Assembly: GCF_003700275.1 (NCBI RefSeq)
Contig: NZ_RBRE01000013.1
Span: forward strand, 62,001 to 126,000
DNA length: 64,000 nucleotides
Direction of reading: 5' to 3'
Source of the DNA: Pseudomonas cichorii
GTDB lineage: Bacteria > Pseudomonadota > Gammaproteobacteria > Pseudomonadales > Pseudomonadaceae
Below the pieces are notes generated by a model. It saw nothing but the letters and a program-made list of their open reading frames with translations, had not been told where the DNA came from and made no database searches. The position numbers and the translations under genes are program-made. Within the stretch, counting starts at the first letter, position 1, and every line of letters starts with the position of its first letter. Below, one piece after another: positions 1 to 8,958 of this stretch.

Positions 1-955
1 ACGAGCGCAGCAGTTCCTGACGCTCGACTTCCTTGCCGTTGATACGGTTCTGCAGGTCCTGGCGATTGGGGTTGAGAGCCAGTTCGCGGCCTGCCGAAAC
101 AGTCTTGGGCTGTGCGGCCAGTTGTTTTTTCAGGGTGTCGAGCCCGGCCTTGGTGGAGGCAATGGCGCGAATGGTGTTGTTGCGTTCGGTGCGCAGATCG
201 TTGAGGCCCTGGGAGGTATCGGCCAGACGCTGGGAAATGCTCACTGCGCCCAACTGGTTCAGATAGCCCTGGATCTGTTGCTTGTAGGAAATGATATTGG
301 CGCCAATCGCCTTGACCTCTGTTTCGTAGAAGCCGTAGAGGCTGACGCGACCGAGGGTCTTGGTACGTTGCAACTGGTACTCGTCGATCCAGGTCTTGAG
401 CACGATCTGTGCGGTCTTCGGGTCATTCCAGGTGAAGGTCAGTTCCATCACCGAGGAGCCCGGTTCGTGGCGGACCTTGAAGTTCTTTTCCAGGTCCTCG
501 GCCATTCTTTCGACCTGGGTACGTTTTTCCACCAGCCCGAGGAATTGCAGAATGCTGTGGCCGGCATCCAGGACCGAGCGGACTGCGTACTTGATGGCGT
601 TTTTCACCGATACCAGGAAACCGGTTTCCTGCTGGGCGTTGGACAGCTCGTTCAGATACTTCTCGGCGACCGTGCGCATGATCGGGCGGCCGGTGAGCAT
701 GCGTTCTTCGTCGAGCAGCGGATCGCGCAGGCCACTGGGCACGACGATCGCCTGGCGATCGGACAGTTCGATAGGCACGGTGCTGCTGTCGCGGCCGGGC
801 TTGACCAGCAGCAGCGCGGTGGACTCATAACGGTTGGGCAGCAGGAATGCGCCCAGTACCACGATGACGAAAGTCACCAGAACAGTGATCTTTACTTCGC
901 TCTTGAAAATAAAAAAGAGGCGCAGCAGATCGCGGAATGAACGGATATTGATCAT
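1..955 (-). CDS. pslE: Exopolysaccharide chain-length/co-polymerase protein, PslE-like (partial, 3' end outside window)
   Basis: The reverse frame is open from an ATG at 955 to the window edge (about 318 codons), so the C-terminus is missing. The protein starts MINIRSFRDLLRLFF, has one membrane helix at about residues 21-41, then a Wzz-type periplasmic part and a long helical region rich in Q, E and R. This matches Wzz/GNVR polysaccharide co-polymerases of the inner membrane, which control export or length of the chain. The start follows an AGGGA ribosome site and lies 16 bases after pslD. Position after pslA, pslB and pslD makes PslE the best name. Any C-terminal GNVR motif or kinase-like domain would lie outside the window. 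Confidence 0.85.
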   Translation of the reverse strand, partial: MINIRSFRDLLRLFFIFKSEVKITVLVTFVIVVLGAFLLPNRYESTALLLVKPGRDSSTVPIELSDRQAIVVPSGLRDPLLDEERMLTGRPIMRTVAEKYLNELSNAQQETGFLVSVKNAIKYAVRSVLDAGHSILQFLGLVEKRTQVERMAEDLEKNFKVRHEPGSSVMELTFTWNDPKTAQIVLKTWIDEYQLQRTKTLGRVSLYGFYETEVKAIGANIISYKQQIQGYLNQLGAVSISQRLADTSQGLNDLRTERNNTIRAIASTKAGLDTLKKQLAAQPKTVSAGRELALNPNRQDLQNRINGKEVERQELLRS

Positions 956-971
956 GTCTTTTCCCTGACGA

Positions 972-1748
972 TTAGTTGTTGTTGCGCAACTCGTAGTTCA
1001 AGCCCAGGCCTATCGATTTCGCGAAAGGAATCAACTGGTTGAAGTACAGGTTGACACCGTCCACCTTGTTTCCGACCGAGGATTTGGGGACGAACACTAC
1101 ATCGCCGCGTTGCAGCAGGACCGGCGCGCGCGGGCCGCCAGCGTCTGCCCAGAGAAACTTGCTGTAGTCGAAGAAGTAGGTCTTGTAGAAACCGTTGTCT
1201 TCCAGACGCAACAGCGCTACCTGGCCGGCATCGGCATCGAGGGCGACTCCGCCGGCCCCGACCAGCGCCTGTTCCAGGTTGGTGGCCACATTCACCGGCA
1301 GCGTCACCGAGTTGCGCACCGCTCCGCCGACGAACACCGTATTGCCCGGCGACTGGGAAATATTGATGGTCAGGGCCGTCTCGCGGTAGACATCCTTGAG
1401 TTTGCTTTCCAGCAGGTCGTTGAGTTGCTGCAGGGTCAGGCCGGCCGCCTTGACCGTACCGATGTAGGGATAGGAAAAGGTCCCGTCATTGAGCACTTGA
1501 AACAGCGTCAGCTCGTAGATGGAGTTGGCGGTGAAGGCCGAGATGGACGGCGCTTCCCCGGTATTGCGCACGATACGCAAGGTATCTCCGGGGCGAATCC
1601 GTTCCGGTGGCAAGGGTTTGCCCGCCAGAGCCCTGCCGGCAGCCTTGCCTGCATCTATCTGGGCCTGGTCATCGGGCAAGCCCACCCTGGCGGGGGTATT
1701 GCAAGCGCTTAGCAGCAATACGCTGATTAACAGCAGAATGCTTTTCAT
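972..1748 (-). CDS. pslD: Polysaccharide export lipoprotein, PslD-like (Wza family)
   Basis: This 258-residue protein has a lipoprotein signal peptide (MKSILLLISVLLLSAC, lipobox LSAC) followed by a polysaccharide export domain: the RPGDTLRI segment and the region containing GTVKAAGLTLQQL are typical of the Wza/KpsD family with a SLBB-like part. It should act in the outer membrane or periplasm as the export conduit of the Psl-type polysaccharide. The longer reading from 1805 is not chosen because the lipobox fits a start at 1748, which has AGGAC/AGGAG just upstream. It lies 141 bases downstream of pslB with no pslC between them. Confidence 0.88.
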   Translation of the reverse strand: MKSILLLISVLLLSACNTPARVGLPDDQAQIDAGKAAGRALAGKPLPPERIRPGDTLRIVRNTGEAPSISAFTANSIYELTLFQVLNDGTFSYPYIGTVKAAGLTLQQLNDLLESKLKDVYRETALTINISQSPGNTVFVGGAVRNSVTLPVNVATNLEQALVGAGGVALDADAGQVALLRLEDNGFYKTYFFDYSKFLWADAGGPRAPVLLQRGDVVFVPKSSVGNKVDGVNLYFNQLIPFAKSIGLGLNYELRNNN

Positions 1749-1889
1749 CGGTCCTGAACTCCTGTCATGCACGAATAAGGCTCCCTTTACGGGTAAAGAA
1801 ATCATGTTGGCCGGTACTGCCTGTCCAGTGCGTGTTGGCTCAGTTCCTCGTCATCGTTGATGTCCGTGTCATGTTGACCCTGATGTTCT

Positions 1890-3347
1890 TCATGCCTTGG
1901 CTACCTGCTCCGGAGCCCGGCCATAAATGTCAGTGAAGCGCACGATGTCGTCTTCTCCCAGATACTCGCCGCTTTGCACTTCGATCATTACCAGGTCGAT
2001 GACGCCCGGATTGACCAGTCGATGCGTGTGTCCCGGTTTGATGAAGGTCGACTCGTTGGTATCGAGCATGAATTCGCGCTCGCCGTTGGTGACCCGCGCC
2101 ATGCCGCTGACCACGATCCAGTGCTCGCTGCGATGGTGGTGCATCTGTAGTGACAGCGATCCCTGCGGACGCACCACGATGCGCTTGATCTTGAAGCGCT
2201 TGCCTTCCTCAAGCACCGTGTAGGTGCCCCATGGACGGGTAACCGTGCGGTGCAGGCGATAGGCATCATGACCCTGGCGCTTGAGCTCCTGGGCGATGAT
2301 CTTCACGTCCTGGCTGCGCGCGCCGTCGGCGATCAGCAGGGCGTCCGGGGTATCGATGATGACCAGATTGTCCAGGCCCACGGCGCCCACCAGACGTTTC
2401 GGGGAGTCGATGTAGCAGTTGGTCACGTCATGCAATACGGTCTGGCCGTTGCACTGGTTGCCCTTTGCATCTGCCGGGGTGAGTTCGCGTACCGCCTGCC
2501 ACGAGCCGATATCGCTCCAGCCCAGTTGGCAAGGCACTACGGCGACTTTCTGCGAGCGTTCCATCAGCGCGTAATCGATGGAGATATCCGGGACCTGGGC
2601 GAACAGATCGCTGTCCAGTTCCAGTTGCAGCTCATGGTTACCTTCCTTGCTGATGCTCTTTTCAAGGCAGGCCCTGGTTGCCTTCAACACGTCCGGGGCG
2701 TGGGTTTCCAGTTCGCGCAGCAGGGCGTCGATGCGCATGCAGAACATCCCGGCGTTCCACAAGTGCAAGCCGCCGTCCACATAACCCTGAGCCGTGGCGG
2801 CATCGGGTTTCTCGATGAAGCGGGCGACCTGATAGCCCTCGGTATTGAGTGACTGGCCCTTTTCGATATAGCCGAAGCCGGTTTCCGGTTTGGTCGGCAG
2901 AATCCCGAAGGTCACCAGCCAGCCCTGATCGGCCAGTTCCTGGGCGACACCGACCGCCCTGGAGAAGGCGGCCACATCGGTGATCAGGTGATCGGCAGGC
3001 AGCACCAGCAGCTTGGCGTTATCGCCGTACAGGCGCGATACATGCAGGGCAGCCGCCGCGATGGCTGGCGCGGTGTTGCGGCCAAAGGGTTCCAGAAGGA
3101 AATCCAGTGGCACCTTGCTCTTGTTGAGCTGGCGATAGTCGTCAGCGGTACGGAAATACACTTCACGGTTGGTGACCGTCAGCAGCCGTTCGACTTCCGG
3201 CAGGCCGGTGGCGCGCTTGAAGGTTTTTTGCAGCAGGCTTTCGCCATCGGGAAGACGCATGAAAGGCTTGGGCATGGCTTCGCGAGAGACTGGCCAGAGT
3301 CGGGTGCCGGAGCCGCCGGCGATGATGCAGGGGATGAGGTTGCTCAT
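1890..3347 (-). CDS. pslB: Mannose-1-phosphate guanylyltransferase / mannose-6-phosphate isomerase, PslB-like
   Basis: This is a bifunctional enzyme of 485 residues that makes GDP-mannose. The N-terminus carries the nucleotidyltransferase signature AGGSGTRLWPVSRE with PKPF after it, then EKP and the later FIEKPDA segment. The C-terminal cupin (about residues 345-475) holds RPWGTY, LQMHHHRSEHW and the metal-binding histidines of type II phosphomannose isomerases. The ATG at 3347 shares one base with the pslA stop (TGATG), so translation is coupled. The TTG one codon upstream (3350) is rejected. AlgA and WbpW are paralogues of the same fold, and the psl context decides the name. Confidence 0.92.
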   Translation of the reverse strand: MSNLIPCIIAGGSGTRLWPVSREAMPKPFMRLPDGESLLQKTFKRATGLPEVERLLTVTNREVYFRTADDYRQLNKSKVPLDFLLEPFGRNTAPAIAAAALHVSRLYGDNAKLLVLPADHLITDVAAFSRAVGVAQELADQGWLVTFGILPTKPETGFGYIEKGQSLNTEGYQVARFIEKPDAATAQGYVDGGLHLWNAGMFCMRIDALLRELETHAPDVLKATRACLEKSISKEGNHELQLELDSDLFAQVPDISIDYALMERSQKVAVVPCQLGWSDIGSWQAVRELTPADAKGNQCNGQTVLHDVTNCYIDSPKRLVGAVGLDNLVIIDTPDALLIADGARSQDVKIIAQELKRQGHDAYRLHRTVTRPWGTYTVLEEGKRFKIKRIVVRPQGSLSLQMHHHRSEHWIVVSGMARVTNGEREFMLDTNESTFIKPGHTHRLVNPGVIDLVMIEVQSGEYLGEDDIVRFTDIYGRAPEQVAKA

Positions 3348-4783
3348 CAATAAGCCTCACGAGTGAAGAGCACTGCCGGAACAGTGCGCATAAGAATGTA
3401 AAGGTCGAACCAGACGGACCAGTTTTCTATGTACTCAAGATCGAATTCGACGCGCTTTTCGATTTTTTCCACGGTGTCTGTTTCACCACGATAGCCTTTG
3501 ATCTGGGCCAGGCCGGTGATTCCCGGCTTGACCCTGTGGCGTGACGTGTACTCCTTCACCGCTTGCTCGAAGAGAATGCCGGCCGCTTTGGTTGCCGTTG
3601 CGTGGGGCCGAGGTCCCACCATTGACATACTGCCCGCCACCACATTGAACAACTGTGGCAGCTCATCCAGGCTGGTCTTGCGTATGAAGCGCCCGACCCG
3701 CGTGACCCTGGCGTCACCTCGGGTGGTCTGTTGCTCGGCGGTTGCATCGGCCTGATGCTGATGCATCGAACGAAACTTGAAGACCTCGATCAACCGGTTG
3801 TTGTAACCATAGCGTTTCTGCCGGAACAGCACCGGGCCCGGCGAATCGAGTTTGATCGCCAGGGCAATCAGCAGCATGATCGGCGACAGCGCCAGCACTG
3901 CGAGTGTCGACAGCACAATATCCTCGGCGCGCTTGAAGAACGGCGACCAGCCATTGAGCGGTACATCCGAGGCATTGAACATCGGCAGCTTGGCGACTTC
4001 GGTGATGCGGTTGTGGGTGTGCCTGAAGGCGATCATGTCCGGCACCAGCAAGACGTTCACCGGCAGCCTGCGCAGTTCGCGAATGATGTAGTCCATGCGG
4101 TTTTCGGCGGTCCAGGGCAGGGCGACCAGTACCTGGGTCACTTTCTCTTCGCGGATCAGCCGCTCCAGGTCGCTGGTGTTGCCCAGTAACGGCAGGTTGG
4201 CGACGGTCTTGGGCATGCGGCCGATGCGGTCATCGATAAAGCCGGTCACGCCGGAGCGGATATCCTGATGTTCCAGCAGGTATTCGGCCAGGCGCAGACC
4301 GTTTTCCGTGGCGCCGAGAATCACCGCGTTCTGCAGAAAGATGCCTTTGCGCATCTGATGCTTGAAGAACACCAGCATCAGCAGGCGCACGATGCAGAAT
4401 AGGGTCAGGCTGCTGAGGTACCAGAAAATCAGTTGTTCGTTGGACAGGTGCTCGAAAAAGCCCATGGTCTGATGCATGAACAGCAACACGCCGAAAGCGG
4501 CAGACCAGGCGAAGATGATCACGCGCAAGCGCAAGGCGTTACTGAACAGTGCTTCGGAATACACCCCCAGGGCCTGGAAGATCAACACGCTGACCACGCT
4601 GAAAAACAGCGGCATCACCACGTAGTCCTGCGGGTTCTGCAAGGCACCGTCGTGCTGGAAGGCAAGGATCAAAAGCCCCGGCAGGATGCAGGAAATTCCA
4701 TGTATCAGGCGGATGCCTAACAGAAAGTACTCGACCAGACTGGTGCGGGTAAGCGAAAGACTGTCGACTGGTTGCAACCGCAT
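3347..4783 (-). CDS. pslA: Undecaprenyl-phosphate sugar phosphotransferase, PslA-like
   Basis: This 478-residue polyprenyl-phosphate hexose-1-phosphate transferase starts polysaccharide repeat assembly on the lipid carrier. It has several N-terminal membrane helices (residues about 15-130), a Rossmann-like CoA-binding domain ([16 protein letters not shown]), one more membrane segment near 285-310 and the C-terminal catalytic domain with [31 protein letters not shown] and MSMVGPRPH. It is the first gene of the leftward psl operon. A 480-base AT-rich leader precedes it, and the Shine-Dalgarno GAGGGAG contains a GGA that could be an RsmA contact. Confidence 0.92.
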   Translation of the reverse strand: MRLQPVDSLSLTRTSLVEYFLLGIRLIHGISCILPGLLILAFQHDGALQNPQDYVVMPLFFSVVSVLIFQALGVYSEALFSNALRLRVIIFAWSAAFGVLLFMHQTMGFFEHLSNEQLIFWYLSSLTLFCIVRLLMLVFFKHQMRKGIFLQNAVILGATENGLRLAEYLLEHQDIRSGVTGFIDDRIGRMPKTVANLPLLGNTSDLERLIREEKVTQVLVALPWTAENRMDYIIRELRRLPVNVLLVPDMIAFRHTHNRITEVAKLPMFNASDVPLNGWSPFFKRAEDIVLSTLAVLALSPIMLLIALAIKLDSPGPVLFRQKRYGYNNRLIEVFKFRSMHQHQADATAEQQTTRGDARVTRVGRFIRKTSLDELPQLFNVVAGSMSMVGPRPHATATKAAGILFEQAVKEYTSRHRVKPGITGLAQIKGYRGETDTVEKIEKRVEFDLEYIENWSVWFDLYILMRTVPAVLFTREAY

Positions 4784-5266
4784 AAAGCTCCCTCACTGCA
4801 TGACACTCATGGTCGAGTGCCGGTCCATGATCTGTCGGTCGTAATATCCTAGAGTCAAAAAAATATCTTTTCTATTTATTTCTTTTGAAAAAAGCCATTT
4901 ATTTGTCGTTTTTGGGCTTTTTCAGGATTTGCTGAATTGCTGCCTATCTTTTTGAATCATCCAAAGCCTTTGATCGTGTAAGTCTTTTCGCTGATTTAAG
5001 AAGGAGAGCACCCTCGAATGGAGGTTTCTTGACAGTAAAGCTCATGAAACAAAAAAAGTTTCTTTCAAGTGATTTTATTTTGGCTTCATGTGGCGTGGCA
5101 GATGCGTTGCAGAGGTTTTGCCCCAGTATTTTCAGGTAGCACCTCGCCAGCAGGCGTATGAAAAAAATTATTCGCAGGTGGTGGGCTTTTTCTCGTATGG
5201 CGGGGGTCACATCCTCGTACTACATGGAAAGTATGTTCGTACATTCATCGATTATGGGGAGGCGTC
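4784..5266. other. Divergent AT-rich intergenic region between pslA and yegS
   Basis: No credible gene lies here; short open frames such as 4944-5210 have no ribosome site and no recognisable family. The part from about 4850 to 4930 is unusually rich in A and T, with a possible 8-bp stem AAAAAGCC/GGCTTTTT (4889-4896 and 4915-4922). The region must carry the psl promoter and a long 5' leader on the minus strand. The yegS ribosome site GGGGAGG lies at its right end. Confidence 0.6.
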
Positions 5267-6184
5267 ATGACAAAGCGCAGAGCGATTCTGATTCTGCACG
5301 GCAAGCAGTCGCTGAATGAGGATGTACGCAGTGCCGTGCTGGAAAAACGCACGCAAGGCTGGGAACTGGATGTGCGTCTGACCTGGGAAGGCGGCGACGC
5401 GCAGCGTCTGGTCGCCGAGGCGCTGGACGCCGGGCATACGCACATCATCGCAGGCGGCGGGGACGGGACGGTCCGCGATATTGCCGAAGCCCTGGCACAG
5501 GCCGGGACGCAGAGCAGCATGGTCATCCTGCCGCTGGGCACCGCCAATGATTTCGCCCGGGCTGCCGGTGTGCCGCTGGAGGTGCCGGATGCGCTGGACC
5601 TGCTGGATGTAGAGCCGCGTGCGGTCGATCTCGGCGAGGTGGACGGCAAGCTGTTCCTGAACATGGCGACCGGCGGCTTTGGCAGCCAGGTGACGGCCAA
5701 TACTTCCGAAGACCTGAAGAAGGTTCTGGGTGGTGCAGCCTATCTGTTTACCGGGCTGTCGCGGTTCAGCGAGCTGCATGCCGCGCACGGGGAACTGGTC
5801 GGTCCGGATTTTCACTGGCGTGGCAATCTGCTCGCCCTGGGTATCGGCAACGGTCGCCAGGCTGGAGGCGGGCACGTGCTGTGTCCGGAGGCTATGGTCG
5901 ATGATGGCCTGCTCGACATCAGCATTCTTCCAGCGCCCCAGGAAGTGGTCGGAACCCTAAAGCGCCTGCTCGAAGGTGGGCTGGGGATCGACAACATGTT
6001 CGTTCGCGCACGCCTGCCGTGGGTTGAGCTGAAGTCAGCCCAGGGGCTGGACATCAATCTGGACGGTGAACCCTTGTCGGGCGAAAACCTGCGCTTCGTG
6101 GCTCGTCCCGCAGCCTTGCAGGTTCATCTGCCGAAGAATTCACCGGTGCTTGGAGCGCAGCAGGCACTCAATCGTCCAGGCTGA
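5267..6184 (+). CDS. yegS: YegS-like lipid kinase (diacylglycerol kinase catalytic domain)
   Basis: This 305-residue cytoplasmic kinase of the DAGK_cat/NAD-kinase-like fold phosphorylates lipids; E. coli YegS uses phosphatidylglycerol in vitro. Family signatures are visible: IIAGGGDGTVRDIAEAL (about 65-80), LPLGTANDFARA, and the C-terminal NLDGEPL with SGENLRF. The start has a strong GGGGAGG site 7 bases upstream. Its 3' end overlaps the 3' end of the opposing response regulator by 17 bases, so the two messages are complementary at their ends. Confidence 0.88.
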   Translation: MTKRRAILILHGKQSLNEDVRSAVLEKRTQGWELDVRLTWEGGDAQRLVAEALDAGHTHIIAGGGDGTVRDIAEALAQAGTQSSMVILPLGTANDFARAAGVPLEVPDALDLLDVEPRAVDLGEVDGKLFLNMATGGFGSQVTANTSEDLKKVLGGAAYLFTGLSRFSELHAAHGELVGPDFHWRGNLLALGIGNGRQAGGGHVLCPEAMVDDGLLDISILPAPQEVVGTLKRLLEGGLGIDNMFVRARLPWVELKSAQGLDINLDGEPLSGENLRFVARPAALQVHLPKNSPVLGAQQALNRPG

Positions 6185-6827
6185 TGATCCGTTCGCGGAC
6201 ACTGAACAGCACCAGTCCGGCGACATCGTAGATCTGCAGGCGCTTCATGATCTGCGAGCGATGGCTTTCCACGGTCTTGATGCTCAGGCCCAGGCCGTTG
6301 GCAATTTCCCGGGTGGATTTGCCGCGCACGACCAGGCGCAGGATTTCCAGCTGGCGAGCGGTGAGGTTGTATTTGTCCAGCGCCTCGGGCCGGTTGGTTT
6401 TCGGACCGCGCAACGCCCGGTTGATCACGGTGTGGGCAATGGCCGGGCTCAGGTAACGCTCATCGTTGCGCAGGGCTTCGAGGGCCTGTTCCAGTTCCCT
6501 GGCGGTCGCGTCCTTGAGCAGATAGCCATGGGCGCCCATTTCCAGGGCTCCCATGATCGTATCGGGGTCGGTGTGCATCGAGATGATCAGCACCTTGCTG
6601 TGCGGCTGCACCATCAGCAGTTGCTCAAGCGCGTCGAGGCCATTGGTGTCCTTCATGGTGATGTCCAGAAGGATGATGTCCGGTTGCAGTTCCAGCGCCA
6701 GACTCACCAGTTGGCTGCCATCGCAGGCTTCGCCAATGACGGCATAGCCGGGAATGTCTGAAACCAGGGCGCGCACGCCGGCCCTGATCAGTGAGTGGTC
6801 ATCGATCAATAAGAGATTGCAGGTCAT
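6168..6827 (-). CDS. NarL/FixJ-family response regulator
   Basis: This 219-residue two-domain regulator has a receiver with acidic pair LLLIDDHSL and phospho-acceptor Asp55 in LLDITMKD, Lys in YLLKDA, and a C-terminal LuxR-type helix-turn-helix (LTARQLEILRLVVRGKSTREIANGLGLS, about residues 150-200). The gene overlaps the upstream kinase by four bases (ATGA type), which indicates one operon and a cognate pair. The target genes are unknown. An inverted repeat at 7876-7893 upstream of the operon could be its own operator. Confidence 0.9.
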   Translation of the reverse strand: MTCNLLLIDDHSLIRAGVRALVSDIPGYAVIGEACDGSQLVSLALELQPDIILLDITMKDTNGLDALEQLLMVQPHSKVLIISMHTDPDTIMGALEMGAHGYLLKDATARELEQALEALRNDERYLSPAIAHTVINRALRGPKTNRPEALDKYNLTARQLEILRLVVRGKSTREIANGLGLSIKTVESHRSQIMKRLQIYDVAGLVLFSVRERIISLDD

Positions 6828-7717
6828 TGAGAGTTCTTGTGTGCGTTGGCCCGTTCGTGTGTGCGAGGAGCCCAGGGAAACAATATGTCGATCTGTGTGC
6901 CGTTGCCCGGCGCGCTGTGCAGGTTCCAGGAGCCCTTGAGCAAGGCGACCCGTTCGGCCATGCCGGCTATGCCGCGCTGGCCTTCATGCGCCGGGTTGGC
7001 AGCGGGCTCGAAGCCGATACCGTCGTCGGTAATGAACAGTGACAGTCCTTCGGGCAGGCGTTGCAGGCGCACCAGCAGGTTTTTCGCATGGGCGTGGCGC
7101 AGCATGTTGGTCACCGCTTCCTGGGTGATGCGAAAGGCAGCCACTGCCATTTCCTCGGGAATACCAGCCAGCCGCTGGTGACACTCCAGGCTCCAGCGCA
7201 CCTGGCTGTCGGTCAGGGCGTTCAGCAGATGGGCACGCAGGCTGGCTTCCAGTCCCAGGCTCGACAGCTGGCGGGGATTGAGGATGCCTGACAGGTCGCG
7301 GACCTTGTCCAGGGTTTCTTCAAGGATGTCGTTCAATTGCGTGCCGTGCGATTGCAGTTCCGTCGGCAGGCGGCGTTGCAGCCAGTCGCACTGGATCCTT
7401 GCTGCGGTGAGCATCTGGCCGATGTCGTCATGCAATTCCCGGCTCAGCCGATGGCGCTCGCTTTCCTGGACTTCCAGCATCCGTTGCGCCAGTTCCTGGG
7501 GCTGGAGTTGTATCAGCTGACGGGTACGCAACTGGGCGAGCCAGACACTTACGAAGGTGATCAGGTTGAGGGCCAGCAGGGCAAGGGGCAGGGTGTCGGA
7601 GCTGACGAACAGGCCAATGTTGCCAAGGATCGCGCCAGTGCACAGCACGTTCGTGAGCCATTGGGCATTTTTCGTGTCGAGGGATCGAAACCCCGGGAGC
7701 TTCCTGCTGGCATGCAT
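6824..7717 (-). CDS. Sensor histidine kinase, HPK7 type (HisKA_3)
   Basis: This kinase of about 297 residues has two membrane helices near the N-terminus (LTNVLCTGAILGNIGLF and LPLALLALNLITFVSVWL), a DHp domain with the HPK7 motif RLSRELHDDIGQ (His96), and an HATPase domain with QEAVTNMLRHAHA, DDGIGF and GQRGIAGMAERV. The periplasmic loop between the helices is almost absent, so the signal is probably membrane-borne or internal. A GTG five codons upstream (7732) is an alternative start; neither start has a strong ribosome site. It is cotranscribed with the regulator downstream. Confidence 0.88.
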   Translation of the reverse strand: MHASRKLPGFRSLDTKNAQWLTNVLCTGAILGNIGLFVSSDTLPLALLALNLITFVSVWLAQLRTRQLIQLQPQELAQRMLEVQESERHRLSRELHDDIGQMLTAARIQCDWLQRRLPTELQSHGTQLNDILEETLDKVRDLSGILNPRQLSSLGLEASLRAHLLNALTDSQVRWSLECHQRLAGIPEEMAVAAFRITQEAVTNMLRHAHAKNLLVRLQRLPEGLSLFITDDGIGFEPAANPAHEGQRGIAGMAERVALLKGSWNLHSAPGNGTQIDILFPWAPRTHERANAHKNSQ

Positions 7718-7875
7718 AACGAATGGCGCCACTTGATGGTCAGTGCGGATAGCCTGGCTTTATCGAGGCCAGGGCGATCTCAGGCAGTTGTATGGCAGCT
7801 CTTCAATCCGCAAGTCTGTCCATGTCCTGCTTGAGATCTTATCTCAATGCACAGGCGATTTAATGGTTAACCGGC

Positions 7876-7893
7876 TTTCCTGTAAACAGGAAA
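7876..7893. repeat. Perfect 8-bp inverted repeat upstream of the two-component operon
   Basis: TTTCCTGT and ACAGGAAA are separated by two bases. The repeat lies in the 274 bases between the kinase start and the next gene upstream, where the operon promoter is expected. The size and symmetry fit a dimeric DNA-binding protein, possibly the NarL-type regulator itself. It has no T tract, so it is not a terminator. Confidence 0.5.
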
Positions 7894-7991
7894 TTGCAGG
7901 GCGATGTCGCCGGGGGCAGGAGCCGATAGAGTGTCTTGATATTTTTGGGGGTATATCTTTTCGAGTGTATCGACCGGGTTCAGGGTGGGCG

Positions 7992-8423
7992 TTATGTGTG
8001 GCTGGCGTCCCCGGATGACCCGGAGTGACTGGCAATATCGCCAAGTTTTGCCAATAGCTCCTGTTGCTCTTCATTGTCCAGGAGCATTTCGCCGGTCTGC
8101 GGGTCGATCAGCTCCAGTTGCCAGGACATCAGGGCCAGACAGCTTTTCAGCGTGTGCAGGACTTCCTGCGAAAACCCGCCGCTCTGGCGGGCCTGGGTGA
8201 TCGACAGTCGTAGTTGCCGGGAAAAATCGGCCAGGCTTTCTACCGAAGCGCTGCGGGCCTCATGGTTCAGCTTGAGCAGATGGTTCAGCAGGGCCTCAAT
8301 GGCGTCGTCATCGTCGACGATCATTTCCAGATGCGACAGGCATTCCTCCGACTTGTAGAGGAGGGTCAGCGAATCCCTGAGGAACTGATCATGCTTTTCC
8401 TGCCACTCATTGCTGTTCAACAT
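7992..8423 (-). CDS. Conserved hypothetical helical protein
   Basis: This 143-residue protein is acidic, without signal peptide or membrane segment, and predicted almost wholly helical. A stretch LHTLKSCLALMSWQLELIDPQTGEMLLDNEEQQELLAKLGDIA near the C-terminus ends in a Ser/Gly-rich tail. The helix with HTLKS faintly resembles an Hpt domain, but I cannot assign it. The ATG has GGAG/AGAGG upstream. It is transcribed leftward toward the kinase-regulator pair and divergently from cheV. I do not recognise a family. Confidence 0.6.
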   Translation of the reverse strand: MLNSNEWQEKHDQFLRDSLTLLYKSEECLSHLEMIVDDDDAIEALLNHLLKLNHEARSASVESLADFSRQLRLSITQARQSGGFSQEVLHTLKSCLALMSWQLELIDPQTGEMLLDNEEQQELLAKLGDIASHSGSSGDASHT

Positions 8424-8721
8424 CCTCTGTCTCCACGCAGTGTAAGTCGCGAATGTGTTTCGCCCGCAGCGAATGGACGACAGTTAATGTTGATTTCAAA
8501 TGAAAGTATGTAGGTGCTTTCTGAATGTTGCTGAGCGTTGGCTTTTCGATGATGGACAGATGAGGCTTTGCAAGCCGCCAATCCGTTATCGGACCGCAAT
8601 GGATGCTCCAGTTTTGCCGTGGCACTACGCCAGAGAGGCGCAGTTTTGAGCCTCAGCGGGCTGGCCGATTGCACGGACCGGTAAGCGAACAAAAGCCTGA
8701 CTCCATTCATATATATGAGAA

Positions 8722-8820
8722 TGGCGTCACAATAGTGGCTATTGAGGGTTGAGAATATCAGGTCGGCCCTGATAGGGGCTCAGGGGATCCCCTAGGCTCG
8801 AAAGTGTCGAGCCTGTTTTT
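8722..8820 (+). ncRNA. Candidate small RNA with serial hairpins and an intrinsic terminator
   Basis: Reading rightward there are consecutive stems: CAATAG/CTATTG (8730-8744, 3-base loop), TATCAGG/CCTGATA (8756-8774), the perfect palindrome AGGGGATCCCCT (8782-8793), and the terminator AGGCTCGA/TCGAGCCT followed by GTTTTT (8794-8820). No open reading frame precedes the terminator on this strand, so it should end a noncoding transcript. The 5' end is a guess from TATATA near 8710-8715; the -35 region is poor. TAGGGG (8773-8778) could also pair with CCCCTA (8789-8794), giving two competing folds. Identity unknown. Confidence 0.5.
8794..8820 (+). terminator. Intrinsic terminator upstream of cheV
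   Basis: An 8-bp perfect stem AGGCTCGA/TCGAGCCT with a 5-base loop is followed by GTTTTT. It lacks an A tract on the left, so it works only rightward. Confidence 0.8.
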
Positions 8821-8931
8821 GTGTGAGGGCCAAACAGGAGTTTTCTGTCATATTTGACCACGGGCTGTGCGACATCAGTAAAGCATGATGGTAATGTGAC
8901 ATCAATGCTTGGACATTGTATTTATGGCTAT

Positions 8932-8958
8932 TAAGGTCCGGCTTGTTGCAGCCGATAC
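8932..8958 (+). promoter_or_regulatory. Sigma-28 (FliA) promoter of cheV
   Basis: TAAGGTCC (8932-8939), an exact 11-base spacer and GCCGATAC (8951-8958) match the FliA consensus TAAAGTTT-N11-GCCGATAA at 5 of 8 and 7 of 8 positions. It lies 47 bases before the cheV ATG, and a chemotaxis gene is the expected target. Confidence 0.75.

Noticed and set aside
4944..5210. Short minus-strand frame of 88 codons upstream of pslA
   Set aside because: AT-rich, no ribosome site, no family; probably leader DNA.
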